Under the pieces are notes generated by a model, which worked only from the letters and a program-made list of their open reading frames with translations, ran no database searches and was not told the origin of the DNA. Shown piece after piece: positions 35,198-43,770 of a DNA stretch of 64,000 bases. Numbering within the stretch: position 1 is the stretch's first letter; each line of letters begins with the position of its first letter. Source of the stretch: Methanolapillus africanus (GTDB taxonomy: Archaea; Halobacteriota; Methanosarcinia; Methanosarcinales; Methanosarcinaceae). The stretch spans positions 79,658 through 143,657 of the forward strand of contig NZ_JAWDKD010000008.1 in assembly GCF_032714475.1 (NCBI RefSeq), in the 5' to 3' direction. A program made the position numbers and the translations under genes.

Positions 35198-35873
35198 CTT
35201 CTTTGATTTTTAGATAGTCTTCCCAAGCCTTTTTTCAAAGCTTAAGAGGGGGTCAATGTCGATACAGTTTTTTGATTTTTATCAAGGATTTGATAAACGT
35301 AAACGGTTGTGTGAATATTGCGTTATTTTGTAACCGATTGAATCGGTTTTTTGATTGAAATTTTGTTCAGGATTACAATCATATGACCTGAGTTCTGGGG
35401 CGTGTGTGCGCGATGATCGCTGCGGGTTGCCCGGACGTCCGAATCGGACCTATGTTCAATAATGTTGTCACGGCGTGTTTTTTGTCAAATGTCGTTTTGA
35501 ATGCCGTAAAAATCGGTTTGTTTTTGGTTTGCCGGAACGTGACGCTTTCCAATAAAAAAGATGTGTAAACATTTTCAACTCCCCGTAACGCGGCGCCGTG
35601 ACCGGCTGCCGATTCGCAAATCTGAGGCGTTGTTTTCTGAAAGGCAATCATTTTGTGTCCGAATAAGCAAAATTTTGAAAAATATCAAACAGGGATATCA
35701 AATGTGGATATCAAACGTGAAACCGTTTAAACAAAACGCGTCAAAATCAGTCCGTCAAAAAGTGAGACGCATAACCGGTTTGCTTTTTAAAAAACATCTT
35801 CAGAACGTTTCAAAAAGGGAAGCAAAAGGCGGTTCGTGGGTTTCGGATTTGAGGAGCGGTTTTAGCGGTGTGT
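35198..35873. other. Unusual 676-bp gap between rpoH and rpoB2
   Basis: In most archaea rpoH and rpoB2 are nearly adjacent. Here the gap contains a possible hairpin AACCGAT-tga-ATCGGTT with a following T run (about 35330-35353), a GC-rich stretch at about 35385-35640 without a convincing gene, and direct repeats of GGATATCAAA near 35693-35725. The 90-residue and 107-residue open frames there lack Shine-Dalgarno sites and look like chance. An unrecognised RNA or regulatory leader is possible. Confidence 0.4.
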
Positions 35874-36119
35874 TTATTCGATGACGTCGATGACGAGGCG
35901 GTAGTAAAAGGCCTCTGTCGCTGTTTGGCTTTTTCTGGTAATTTTGACGACCTCGCCGAGCTTGGCCCCGATTTCGTTGACGATCGGGTCATCCACTCGG
36001 ATTTTGGGCAACTGCTCTTTTTCGATGGAATATTTTAAAAGCAATTCGGCCACCTCGTCGTCGCCAATGATCTCGTGATATGGGACCGAGTCATGATCAA
36101 GCAGTTTAAACTTTGTCAA
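35874..36119 (-). CDS. rpoH: RNA polymerase subunit H
   Basis: Rpb5-like small subunit, 81 residues. FKLLDHDSVPYHEIIGDDEVAELL and ITRKSQTATEAFYYRLVIDV cover the whole archaeal H fold. The start is TTG at 36119: GGGAGGAG lies six bases upstream and lies inside the longer in-frame version from ATG 36152, which would place an untypical RNNIFREEN leader in front. First gene of the polymerase region. Confidence 0.95.
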   Translation of the reverse strand: MTKFKLLDHDSVPYHEIIGDDEVAELLLKYSIEKEQLPKIRVDDPIVNEIGAKLGEVVKITRKSQTATEAFYYRLVIDVIE

Positions 36120-36244
36120 ATCGTTCTCCTCCCGGAAAATGTTATTGCGCATGCCGATTCAAAATGAGATAGACGCTGATTTTTACTCAAATATTGCAAA
36201 AATTCGCGAGGATTCCATCTTACGTGTCAAACATGTCAAAAAAA

Positions 36245-36321
36245 TGGCGGGCCCATAGGGATTTGAACCCTAGGCCGACTGGTTAAAAGCCAGTCGCTCT
36301 TCCTGGCTGAGCTATGGGCCC
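36245..36321 (-). tRNA. tRNA-Lys (TTT anticodon)
   Basis: Acceptor GGGCCCA pairs with TGGGCCC, the anticodon stem ACTGG/CCAGT encloses CTTTTAA (anticodon TTT), the T loop is TTCAAAT, the discriminator is G and CCA is encoded (36245-36247). Seventy-four bases without the CCA. A minus-strand TATA-like GTATAAATA lies at about 36372-36381. Confidence 0.96.
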
Positions 36322-36473
36322 CGATTGGTTGTAATTGTTGTTCTGAAGTAGAACCTACAAACATATTTGTCGTATTTATACGTTTTGGCTTGGCGGGAAT
36401 TTGACGGGATTTTTGACTGATGAGATATATATAGAACGACAAACAAATCCCAAAAAATGTCTCAAAAATGGGA

Positions 36474-36485
36474 ACTTATATAATG
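36474..36485 (+). promoter_or_regulatory. TATA-like box upstream of the NfnA-like gene
   Basis: ACTTATATAATG lies about 115 bp before ATG 36600, in an AT-rich spacer between divergent tRNA-Lys and the flavoprotein operon. A second run, GATATATATAG, lies at 36423-36433. Confidence 0.45.
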
Positions 36486-36599
36486 CATCACTGAAGTTTA
36501 GACACGTTTTTACCATTCATTTTCGTAACAAATCAAAATTATTTTCAAATCAATAAATCTCATTTAATAATCTATTTTCAAATTCAGTCGTGATGAAAA

Positions 36600-37478
36600 A
36601 TGCCTTTTAAAATATTAGAAAAAGAAGAGTTGGCCACCGGCGTCTTTAAGATGGTCATTGAGGCGTCCGACGTCGCCAAAGCCGCCCGCGCCGGCCAATT
36701 TGTGATGGTCCGGACGTTTGCGGACAGCGAACGGATTCCGCTTACCATTGCGGATTATGACGCCAAAGCCGGAACCGTCACCATGGCCGTTCAGGCTCTG
36801 GGCAAAGGAACCAAAGAATTAACAAAGCTGATTCCCGACGACAGCATCGCCGACTTTGTCGGCCCCCTCGGAACGCCGGCCGACGTGAAAAAGATCGGTA
36901 CGGTTATTTTGGTCGGCGGCGGCGTCGGTATCGCGCCGGTTTACCCGCAAATCCGGGCGTACAAGGAAGCCGGCAACCGTGTGATTTCGATCATCGGCGC
37001 CCGAAATGAAGGGCTTTTGATGATGGAAAAAGAATTCGCGGCGGAAAGCGATGAATTTTATGTGACGACGGACGACGGTTCCAAAGGCCACCACGGCTTT
37101 GTCACCGATATTGTCAAACAATTGCTGGACAAGGAACGTGCCGGTGAATACGACGGTCCGAAAATCGGACGTGTGGTTGTGATCGGTCCCCCGATTCTGA
37201 TGAAAGTCGCCACCAACATGATGGCCGCTTATCCGGACGTGGAGATTATTGTCAGCATCAACTCGATGATGGTGGACGGCACCGGCATGTGCGGCGGCTG
37301 CCGTGTGATTGTGGGCGGCGTTCCCAAGTTTGCTTGCGTCGACGGCCCTGAATTTGACGGCCGCCTGGTGGATTTTGATACCGTCATGAACCGGCTGATG
37401 ATTTACAAGAAAGAAGAAATGGACGCCTCAAAAAAATATGATGAGGAATGTGAAGGCGGCGTTTGCTCGAAATTGTAA
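36600..37478 (+). CDS. Ferredoxin-NADP reductase subunit alpha (NfnA/SudB-like)
   Basis: FAD- and [2Fe-2S]-containing small subunit of an NADH-dependent reduced ferredoxin:NADP oxidoreductase or sulfide dehydrogenase. RIPLTIADYD binds FAD, ILVGGGVGIAPVYPQ is the pyridine nucleotide fold, and GMCGGCRVIVGG...FACVDGPEFDG holds the iron-sulfur cysteines. 292 residues, standard. The next gene, NfnB-like, starts 36 bp downstream, so the two are an operon and probably one complex that balances NADPH and ferredoxin. Older annotation would call the pair glutamate synthase subunits; no glutamate-synthase domain is present. Confidence 0.9.
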   Translation: MPFKILEKEELATGVFKMVIEASDVAKAARAGQFVMVRTFADSERIPLTIADYDAKAGTVTMAVQALGKGTKELTKLIPDDSIADFVGPLGTPADVKKIGTVILVGGGVGIAPVYPQIRAYKEAGNRVISIIGARNEGLLMMEKEFAAESDEFYVTTDDGSKGHHGFVTDIVKQLLDKERAGEYDGPKIGRVVVIGPPILMKVATNMMAAYPDVEIIVSINSMMVDGTGMCGGCRVIVGGVPKFACVDGPEFDGRLVDFDTVMNRLMIYKKEEMDASKKYDEECEGGVCSKL

Positions 37479-37513
37479 TCGGGAAATTGAAAAATAAAAT
37501 TAAAGGTTATAAA

Positions 37514-38980
37514 ATGTCAATTATCAAAAGATCTGAGCGAACCGGCCGCGTGGCAATGCCGGAACAGCCGGCTAAAGTCCGCCGGAATAATTTTGACGAG
37601 GTTGCTCTCGGGTATACGGCTGCCGAAGCGGTCGCCGAAGCGTCCCGCTGTATCCAATGCCGGGTGCCGCGCTGTGTGGAAGGCTGTCCGGTCAATGTGA
37701 ACATTCCGCAGTTTATCAAATTCATTGCGGGCGGCAATCCTGAAGGCGCCGCCGAAAAACTGTTTGAAACAAACATGCTGCCCTCCATTTGCGGACGGGT
37801 TTGCCCGCAGGAAACCCAATGCGAGGAATTGTGCGTTCTCGGCAAAAAAGGCGAACCGATTGCGATCGGCCGTCTGGAAAGATATGCGGCGGATTCGATG
37901 CGTTCCGTCGGCGGCCGCAGCTGCAAAATCGGCGACGGAACGGCAATGCAAACAGGCGAAACCGGCGCCGGATGTACTTGTCCGCCGACCGGAAAGAATG
38001 TCGCTGTGATTGGTTCCGGACCGGCCGGTCTCACTGCGGCGGCCGATTTGGCCAAAATGGGACACAAAGTCACCATTTTTGAATCACTCCACTTGCCGGG
38101 CGGCGTTTTGACCTACGGCATTCCGAGTTTCAGATTGCCCAAGGACATTGTCAAAGCCGAAATCGATGACGTTCTGGCTCTGGGCGTCGACCTGAAAACA
38201 GATTACGTCATCGGCCGGATTAAAACCTTGGACGAGATCGCCGGCGAATTTGACGCCGTCTTTTTGGGAACCGGCGCCGGTTTGCCGAATTTCATGGGTA
38301 TTGAAGGCGAAAACTTAAACGGTGTTTATTCCGCGAACGAATTTTTGACGCGCGTCAACTTGATGAAAGCGTATCAAGACGGCTCCAACACGATGATTAA
38401 AAAAGGCAAACATGTTGTCGTGGTCGGCGGCGGCAACGTTGCGATGGACGCAGCGCGCTCGGCCCTTCGTTTGGGCGCCGACAAAGTGACGGTTGTTTAC
38501 CGGCGCAGCGACGCGGAACTGCCGGCCCGCCGGGAAGAAATCGAGCACGCGAAGCACGAAGGCATTGACTTCTGTTTGCTGGCTAATCCGACCAAAATTA
38601 TCGGCGAGTACGGCGACGGAACGCCTCAAAACCGCCGCTTTGACGTGAAAGCTGTCGAATGCATCAGAATGGAACTCGGCGCGCCGGACGCTTCCGGACG
38701 CAGAAGCCCGGTACCGGTCAGCGGTTCCGAGTTTGTGATGGACGCCGATGTGGTCATTATTGCAATCGGCACATCGCCGAACCCGCTCATTTACAGAGGC
38801 GCGAGCGGTGTGGACCAAACAAAACGCGGGACCGTTGTCGTCAACGACAGACTCCAAACCACCAAAGACAATGTGTTTGCGGGCGGCGACGTCGTGACCG
38901 GCGCGGCAACTGTGATTTCCGCCATGGGCGCCGGAAAGAAGGCGGCCAAAGAAATCGATGAATTTTTGAAAAACAAGTAA
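37514..38980 (+). CDS. NADPH-dependent flavoprotein (NfnB/SudA, GltA-like)
   Basis: Large subunit of the NfnAB-type transhydrogenase, 488 residues. An N-terminal iron-sulfur domain carries CIQCRVPRCVEGCP and CGRVCPQETQCEELC; then come two nucleotide folds, GSGPAGLTAAADLA (FAD) and GGGNVAMDAARSALRLG (NADPH), and a closing GDVVTGAATVISAMGAGKKAA. The start is ATG 37514 (MSIIKRSERTGRVAMPEQ); the frame upstream to 37463 overlaps the NfnA end. A Cys/Gly-rich insert (about 150-175, GAGCTCPPTG) interrupts the usual linker. The stop is embedded in a perfect 32-bp palindrome. Confidence 0.93.
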   Translation: MSIIKRSERTGRVAMPEQPAKVRRNNFDEVALGYTAAEAVAEASRCIQCRVPRCVEGCPVNVNIPQFIKFIAGGNPEGAAEKLFETNMLPSICGRVCPQETQCEELCVLGKKGEPIAIGRLERYAADSMRSVGGRSCKIGDGTAMQTGETGAGCTCPPTGKNVAVIGSGPAGLTAAADLAKMGHKVTIFESLHLPGGVLTYGIPSFRLPKDIVKAEIDDVLALGVDLKTDYVIGRIKTLDEIAGEFDAVFLGTGAGLPNFMGIEGENLNGVYSANEFLTRVNLMKAYQDGSNTMIKKGKHVVVVGGGNVAMDAARSALRLGADKVTVVYRRSDAELPARREEIEHAKHEGIDFCLLANPTKIIGEYGDGTPQNRRFDVKAVECIRMELGAPDASGRRSPVPVSGSEFVMDADVVIIAIGTSPNPLIYRGASGVDQTKRGTVVVNDRLQTTKDNVFAGGDVVTGAATVISAMGAGKKAAKEIDEFLKNK

Positions 38981-39009
38981 TTATTGAATGAAATTTCATT
39001 CAATAATTA
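38978..39009. terminator. Perfect 32-bp palindrome at the NfnB stop codon
   Basis: TAATTATTGAATGAAA and its exact complement, with no loop, including the TAA of the flavoprotein gene. It lies between convergent genes and can form on either strand. Confidence 0.5.
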
Positions 39010-39017
39010 TTAAACAA

Positions 39018-39046
39018 CAACCAGGGTACAATTTGTACCCTGGTTG
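39018..39046. terminator. Perfect 29-bp inverted repeat (ACAATTTGT core)
   Basis: CAACCAGGGTACAA-t-TTGTACCCTGGTTG, in the convergent gap before metG. The core ACAATTTGT recurs in the next hairpin at 39123-39143, whose arms are GGGG/CCCC, so the two look related. Confidence 0.5.
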
Positions 39047-39122
39047 AAATATAATTCTGATTGCAAAATTAGAAAAAAATGATTTTTAAAAAATAATTCT
39101 AACTAAAATATTTTTGTATCAA

Positions 39123-39143
39123 CCGGGGACAATTTGTCCCCCG
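39123..39143. terminator. Second ACAATTTGT hairpin in the convergent gap
   Basis: CCGGGGACAATTTGTCCCCCG, with one unpaired base in the stem and a T-rich environment. It is closer to the metG stop and could terminate that minus-strand gene. Confidence 0.45.
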
Positions 39144-39206
39144 ATTGAATATGAGATTTTAAGTATCAAACACAAATCTCATTTTTTTAGCTCAATATTT
39201 TTCAAT

Positions 39207-41393
39207 TTAACAAACGTCCGAACCCGGTTTTAAATCTTGGTCCGGCATCAAAAGAGACACTTTTCCGTCGCCATCGTCGGCCGCCAGAATCATGCCCTGG
39301 GATTGAACGCCGCACAGTTTCGCCGGTTTTAAGTTCATGACGACGCAGACAATTTTGCCGACCAGCTGGTCGATTTCATAGTAGGCGCGGATGCCGGAAA
39401 CAATCTGGCGCGGGTTTTCTTCGCCGACGTCCACCATGATTTTGTATAATTTGGTGGATTTTTCAATCGTTTCGGCGGAAAGAATCTTTCCGACTTTGAT
39501 TTGTGTTTTGAAGAAATCGTCGATTGAAATTTCTGCAGGCGCTGCGTTTGCTGTTTCGTCTTTGGAATCCATTTTTTTGCTTCCGTCTTTTTGATTATTT
39601 TGATTGGTTTGACCGGACTTGCTGTCCGTTTTGTTTTCTTTCTTCTTTTCGTCCTTGGCGGCCGGTTTTTCTTCCCGTTTGAGTCCGGCTTTTTCAAGCG
39701 CGGCGGTCACGCGGTCGTTGGCGATTTGTTCCATTTCGGCAATCTTGTCGTCTTCCAGTTTGTCAAACAAAATGGCAGGCTGAGCGATTTTTGTTTTCGG
39801 AACGAGCGGCACAAGCGCTTCTGCGTAGCCGGCGTCGGCGATATTGCCGGAAAATCCGAGCTGCGTCCAAGCCTCCTGCATTTTAATAGGCGTCACCGGT
39901 TCGAATAAAACGGCAACGGCCTTGACCAATTGCAGGCAGTTGTAGACGACGTTGCCGCACTTTTCTTTGTCGGTTTTAATCATCGCCCACGGCTCGTTGG
40001 ATTGGAAATACGTGTTGGCGTAAGAGGCGAGTTCCATCACAGTGTCGGTGTATTTTTTAAATTCATATTCGTCAAGCGCGGCAATGGACGCGGCGGTTGT
40101 TTCTCGAATTTTTTCCAAAATATTTGGATCGACCGTTCCGTTCGGGATTTCGCCGAAATTCTTGAACGCGAACAGGAGCGTCCGGTAGAACAAGTTGCCG
40201 AGAACGGCCACGAGTTCGGCGTTGATTTTTTCCTGCATCATTTTCCAGGAATAGTTGAGCTCTTTGGTGTGGGATGTGTAGCTGGACAAATAATAACGCA
40301 GCAGGTCGGGATGGAATCCGTGTTTTAAGTAATCGTCGCCGACCCAAACCACATAACCGCGGCTTTTGGAGAATTTACGGTCTTCAATTTTAACCATGCC
40401 GGACGCGACCACGTCGGTCGGCAGGGAATAGCCGGAGCCTTTGAGCATGGCCGGCCAGAAAATGCAGTGGTGGTAGACAATGTCGCCGCCGATAAAGTGA
40501 ACGATATCGGAATCCGTGTTGACAGCGGCGCCGGACGTTGCGGACGCGTTTTGCCAGAACCGTTTCCAGGCGTCGGGCTGCCCGGTTTTTTTGGCCCACT
40601 CTTCCGTAAAGGCGATGTAGCCGATCGGGGCGTCCACCCAAACGTAGACGACCAAATCTTCTTTTCCCGGGAATCGGACGCCCCAGTCCAGATTTCGGGT
40701 GATACACCAGTCTTCCAGACCTTGCGTGACCCAGCCTTTGGCGTAATTGACGGCGTTGTCGGTGCCGCGCAGGGTTTCTAAGTATTCTTTGAGGAAGCCG
40801 TCGAATTCCGTCAGTTTAAAGAAATAATGCTCTTGTTTACGGTATTCCGCAGGGTTTTTACAGACCGTGCAGCGGGGCTCGATGAGTTCGCCGGGCTCGA
40901 GCGGTTTGCCGCAGCCTTGATCGCATTCGTCGCCGCGGGCGATGGCGGAACAGTGCGGGCAGGTGCCTTCGACGTACCGGTCCGGCAGGAAACGGTCGCA
41001 GGATGGGCAGTAAGCGATTTCAATCGTTTTCGGATAAACGTAGCCGTTGTCCATCAATTTTTGAACGATATCTTTTGTCCGGTTGTGGTTTTCGGCGTCG
41101 TCGGTTGTCCCGAATGCGTCAAAGCGGACGCCCATTTTGGTGAAGATGTCTAAAAAGTGGTCGTGGTAAATCGTCACGAGTTCTTTGGGCGTCATTTTTT
41201 CCTGTTCGGCGTTGACGACGACGGGCGTCCCGTGCGTGTCGGAGCCGCAAATAAAGACGACGTCCCGTCCTTGTTTTCGTTGAGAACGGACATAGATGTC
41301 CGCCGGAACATAAGTCCGTAAGTGACCGATGTGCGCCATTCCGTTCGCATACGGAAGACCGCACGTCACAATCATGGGTTTATTTTGCGTCAT
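39207..41393 (-). CDS. metG: Methionyl-tRNA synthetase with C-terminal tRNA-binding domain
   Basis: Charges tRNA-Met. The HIGH motif is in MAHIGHLRTY (about residue 18), zinc knuckles are CPSC...CPHC and CDQGC...CTVC, and the KMSKS motif appears as RKFSKSRGY. After the anticodon domain a 60-residue Lys/Asp/Gln-rich linker leads to an EMAP/Trbp111-like OB domain (ISIDDFFKTQIKVGKIL to the end). ATG 41393 gives MTQNKPMIVTCGLPYANG directly, the family start; a longer frame to 41489 is AT-rich leader. 728 residues. AGGATGA stands upstream. Confidence 0.96.
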   Translation of the reverse strand: MTQNKPMIVTCGLPYANGMAHIGHLRTYVPADIYVRSQRKQGRDVVFICGSDTHGTPVVVNAEQEKMTPKELVTIYHDHFLDIFTKMGVRFDAFGTTDDAENHNRTKDIVQKLMDNGYVYPKTIEIAYCPSCDRFLPDRYVEGTCPHCSAIARGDECDQGCGKPLEPGELIEPRCTVCKNPAEYRKQEHYFFKLTEFDGFLKEYLETLRGTDNAVNYAKGWVTQGLEDWCITRNLDWGVRFPGKEDLVVYVWVDAPIGYIAFTEEWAKKTGQPDAWKRFWQNASATSGAAVNTDSDIVHFIGGDIVYHHCIFWPAMLKGSGYSLPTDVVASGMVKIEDRKFSKSRGYVVWVGDDYLKHGFHPDLLRYYLSSYTSHTKELNYSWKMMQEKINAELVAVLGNLFYRTLLFAFKNFGEIPNGTVDPNILEKIRETTAASIAALDEYEFKKYTDTVMELASYANTYFQSNEPWAMIKTDKEKCGNVVYNCLQLVKAVAVLFEPVTPIKMQEAWTQLGFSGNIADAGYAEALVPLVPKTKIAQPAILFDKLEDDKIAEMEQIANDRVTAALEKAGLKREEKPAAKDEKKKENKTDSKSGQTNQNNQKDGSKKMDSKDETANAAPAEISIDDFFKTQIKVGKILSAETIEKSTKLYKIMVDVGEENPRQIVSGIRAYYEIDQLVGKIVCVVMNLKPAKLCGVQSQGMILAADDGDGKVSLLMPDQDLKPGSDVC

Positions 41394-41529
41394 AAAATCA
41401 TCCTGAATTTTAATTTTGAAATTGATGAATTGTAATGAGAATGACAAGTGATGTTTTTCTTGAATTATAAAATTTTGCGTGGAAAACAAAAACCGACAAT
41501 GAAAATGAAGAAAAGTGGGAGGAGATAAA

Positions 41530-41631
41530 ATGGAAATGACACGAAAAGGATGTGGAAATGATGTGAAAATGAAGGGAAATGATGGAAATGATGTGAAAAT
41601 AAAAACAGATAGGAGCGCGGACGAACCATAA
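41530..41631 (+). CDS. Small open frame with a strong ribosome binding site
   Basis: 33 codons behind GGGAGGAGATAAA, a near-perfect site at good spacing. The product is Lys/Asp/Gly-rich with an internal repeat (GNDVKMKGNDGNDVKIK) caused by the DNA repeat GGAAATGATGTGAAAAT. No family is recognised. Because the repeat alone might explain the frame, the call is tentative. It lies in a 395-bp gap between the divergent metG and sppA genes; the rest of that gap is AT-rich promoter DNA. Confidence 0.35.
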   Translation: MEMTRKGCGNDVKMKGNDGNDVKIKTDRSADEP

Positions 41632-41689
41632 ATTTATAACATAAGCCTTCAATTTGAGTGGGTATTTGGAAATATATTAAGTGAGAAGA

Positions 41690-41706
41690 CATATATTTAT
41701 AAAAAT
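41690..41706 (+). promoter_or_regulatory. TATA-like box upstream of sppA
   Basis: CATATATTTATAAAAATG about 90 bp before the TTG start of sppA and just after the small open frame. Confidence 0.45.
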
Positions 41707-41788
41707 GTTTAAATAAATAATAATCGTTTATAGTGTATTATTTTTGAAGATTCCTTTTCACTTTCTTTCAATATCCGGGAGGATTAAT

Positions 41789-42952
41789 TTGAATCAAGAT
41801 ACCCCTAAAAATGAACCGCACCCGTCAAGGTCCGGTTACCGCCCGTATTACAGTTACGGGTCGGAAATGAAATCAGAAGAGGCGCCTTTGCCGGCTCCCC
41901 CTTCGCCGTCAAAACCGGCGGCGCAAACATCCGCATCCACACCGGCACCATCGCCGGCAGCCGTCAGTAAACCGGCAGCAGTCCAGGCCGCATCCGCCAA
42001 GCAGCCCGAAAAACAGAGTTGGTGGCGGAAAAACCCGGTTTTGGTCATTTTAATTCTGGTTATCGCCGTCGGATTCTTGGCGGTTATTTACGCCGGAACA
42101 GCGTCAACCACCGGCGGATTTTCCGGCAACAAAATCGCGGTCATCAACATTCACGGCACGATGGCGACCGGCGAATTGCCGTACGGCTCCGGTTACGCCG
42201 GCTCCGACACCATTTGCGGTTATATCCGCCAGGCAGCCAACGACAAAAGCGTGAAAGCGATCGTTCTTCGAGTCAACAGCCCCGGCGGCAGTCCGGCTTG
42301 TGCCCAGGAAATTGTTGAAGAAATCAACCGCGCCCAAGAAATGGGAACGCCTGTCGTCGTTTCGATGGGCGACGTCGCCGCAAGCGCCGCTTATTACGTG
42401 GCTGCACAATCCGATTACATTTACGCCGATTCCGGCACCACGACCGGATCGATCGGCGTCATCAACACGCACGTCGATTATTCCGAAGCGTACGCCAAAG
42501 AAGGCATCAACGTCGAAGTGATCAAAAGCGGCGAGATGAAAGACATCGGCGCCAGCTGGCGGCCGTACACGACCAAGGAAAAAATCTACATGCAAGGCAT
42601 CATCGACGAGCAGTATGAGGTTTTCGTCAACGACATCGCTGACGGCCGCAACATGTCGGTCGCCGACGTCAAGAATTTGTCAGACGGCAGACCGTACACC
42701 GGTCAAACCGCCATGGAGCTTGGACTTGTAGATGAGCTCGGCAACTTCTACGACGCCGTCGACAAAGCCCAAGAGCTGGCCGGCGTAAGCGGCGCCACGG
42801 TTTATTATATGGATTCGTTGTCGCTGTCATCCATTTTGTTCTCTTCGGAAGCGTCCGGCAATTTGTCCACCGCCGAAACGGCCGCGTTCGTTTATGACCG
42901 GCTTCTGTCCCCGCAGCGCGAAAACCCGTACCAATTGATGGCTTCAATTTAA
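41789..42952 (+). CDS. sppA: Signal peptide peptidase SppA (S49 family)
   Basis: Membrane protease that clears cleaved signal peptides. 387 residues: a Pro/Ala/Ser-rich cytoplasmic N-terminus (to about 80), one transmembrane helix (NPVLVILILVIAVGFLAVIYA), then the S49 fold with RVNSPGGSPACAQEI, the catalytic Ser in GDVAASAAYYVA, and the Lys in VIKSGEMKDIGAS. The start is TTG at 41789 because GGGAGG stands five bases before it; the frame to 41744 would include the ribosome site. A T-rich tract and a repeat core follow. Confidence 0.92.
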   Translation: MNQDTPKNEPHPSRSGYRPYYSYGSEMKSEEAPLPAPPSPSKPAAQTSASTPAPSPAAVSKPAAVQAASAKQPEKQSWWRKNPVLVILILVIAVGFLAVIYAGTASTTGGFSGNKIAVINIHGTMATGELPYGSGYAGSDTICGYIRQAANDKSVKAIVLRVNSPGGSPACAQEIVEEINRAQEMGTPVVVSMGDVAASAAYYVAAQSDYIYADSGTTTGSIGVINTHVDYSEAYAKEGINVEVIKSGEMKDIGASWRPYTTKEKIYMQGIIDEQYEVFVNDIADGRNMSVADVKNLSDGRPYTGQTAMELGLVDELGNFYDAVDKAQELAGVSGATVYYMDSLSLSSILFSSEASGNLSTAETAAFVYDRLLSPQRENPYQLMASI

Positions 42953-43007
42953 TTGAAGCCTTTTCTTTTTTTGTTTTGTGGATTTGTTCTTTTTTTGTTT
43001 TTTTGGC

Positions 43008-43450
43008 GGGTGCGCCGTGCGCGCGCGTTATGGCGACACATTTTATTTTTGCGTTTTTGAAACCGGCGGGTCATTTTTATTTTGATGCTATGAAAGCCAT
43101 CCGAACACATTTTGAAGATATCAAGCAAGCCATCCGAACACATTTTGAAGATGTCAAGCAAGCCATCCCGAAAAATCAAACGCGATAGCGTTTGATTTTC
43201 TCGGAATCCGATGAATAAGATAGGATACAGTGACAGCAGATGCAATCGGAACAGTCAACAGCAGGTGCAAATTGGAGCAAGGAAACATCTGTATTGTTGG
43301 AAACAGCAGATGCAAATTGAAATCTAAAAACAGTAAATACAATCTGTACCGTAAACAGCTGGTGCGACCTGAATTTTAAATTAGAATGTACCTGCTGATC
43401 GGAATCCGCAAAATACAGACGCAAAGCGTCTGATTTTGCGGGTTGGTTTG
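43008..43450 (+). repeat. Composite intergenic repeat after sppA
   Basis: Core GCGCGCGTTATGGC (43019-43034) 67 bp after the sppA stop, followed by GACACATTTTATTTTTGCGTTTTTGAAACC, two tandem 37-bp units CATCCGAACACATTTTGAAGATATCAAGCAAGC, the palindrome CAAACGCGATAGCGTTTG (43169-43204), CTGTATTGTTGGAAACAG, and a second palindrome ACAGACGCAAAGCGTCTG (43407-43441). Fills the gap to the ferredoxin gene. Confidence 0.85.
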
Positions 43451-43484
43451 CATGAAGCAAAATAAAAAAGGAAACGCTGTTTCT

Positions 43485-43733
43485 TTAAAATGAACAGCAA
43501 TCACAGGGCTTTGCCGGCCGGATAATGCCGATCACGCCGCAATCGCAGGATTTGACGCATTCCGAACAGTTCATCGGACAAAGCTCCGGATTTGAAATTT
43601 TCGGAACAAATGTTCCGTCCGGTTTATTTTCCTCTTGCTTTTGAAAAAGAAGTTGGTGCGGACACGCGGAAATACATTTTCCGCAATGTGCGCACTTTTC
43701 AAGTTTAAAGAACGGGAACCAATGGATTGCCAT
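43485..43733 (-). CDS. 4Fe-4S ferredoxin-like protein
   Basis: 82 residues with CAHCGKCISACP and CPMNCSECVKSCDCG, two [4Fe-4S] binding patterns of which the second is irregular, and a final CDCCSF. Small electron carrier; partner unknown. It follows the secreted protein gene on the same strand by 37 bp, and the pairing has no obvious meaning. ATG 43733; a second frame does not fit the Cys pattern. Confidence 0.85.
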   Translation of the reverse strand: MAIHWFPFFKLEKCAHCGKCISACPHQLLFQKQEENKPDGTFVPKISNPELCPMNCSECVKSCDCGVIGIIRPAKPCDCCSF

Positions 43734-43770
43734 ATTATCTTCTGTTTTTGTGATTCGTCTGTTATTTTAT

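Noticed and set aside
35379..35651. 90-codon open frame on the minus strand between rpoH and rpoB2
   Set aside because: No ribosome site, no recognisable domain and atypical composition; the gap is better described as unexplained.
35561..35884. 107-codon open frame on the plus strand in the same gap
   Set aside because: Overlaps the end of rpoH on the other strand, lacks a ribosome site and is basic and unordered.
37514..38980. Annotation as glutamate synthase
   Set aside because: The gene is the NADPH-flavin subunit type only; no glutamate-synthase catalytic domain is coded nearby, and the neighbour is NfnA-like.
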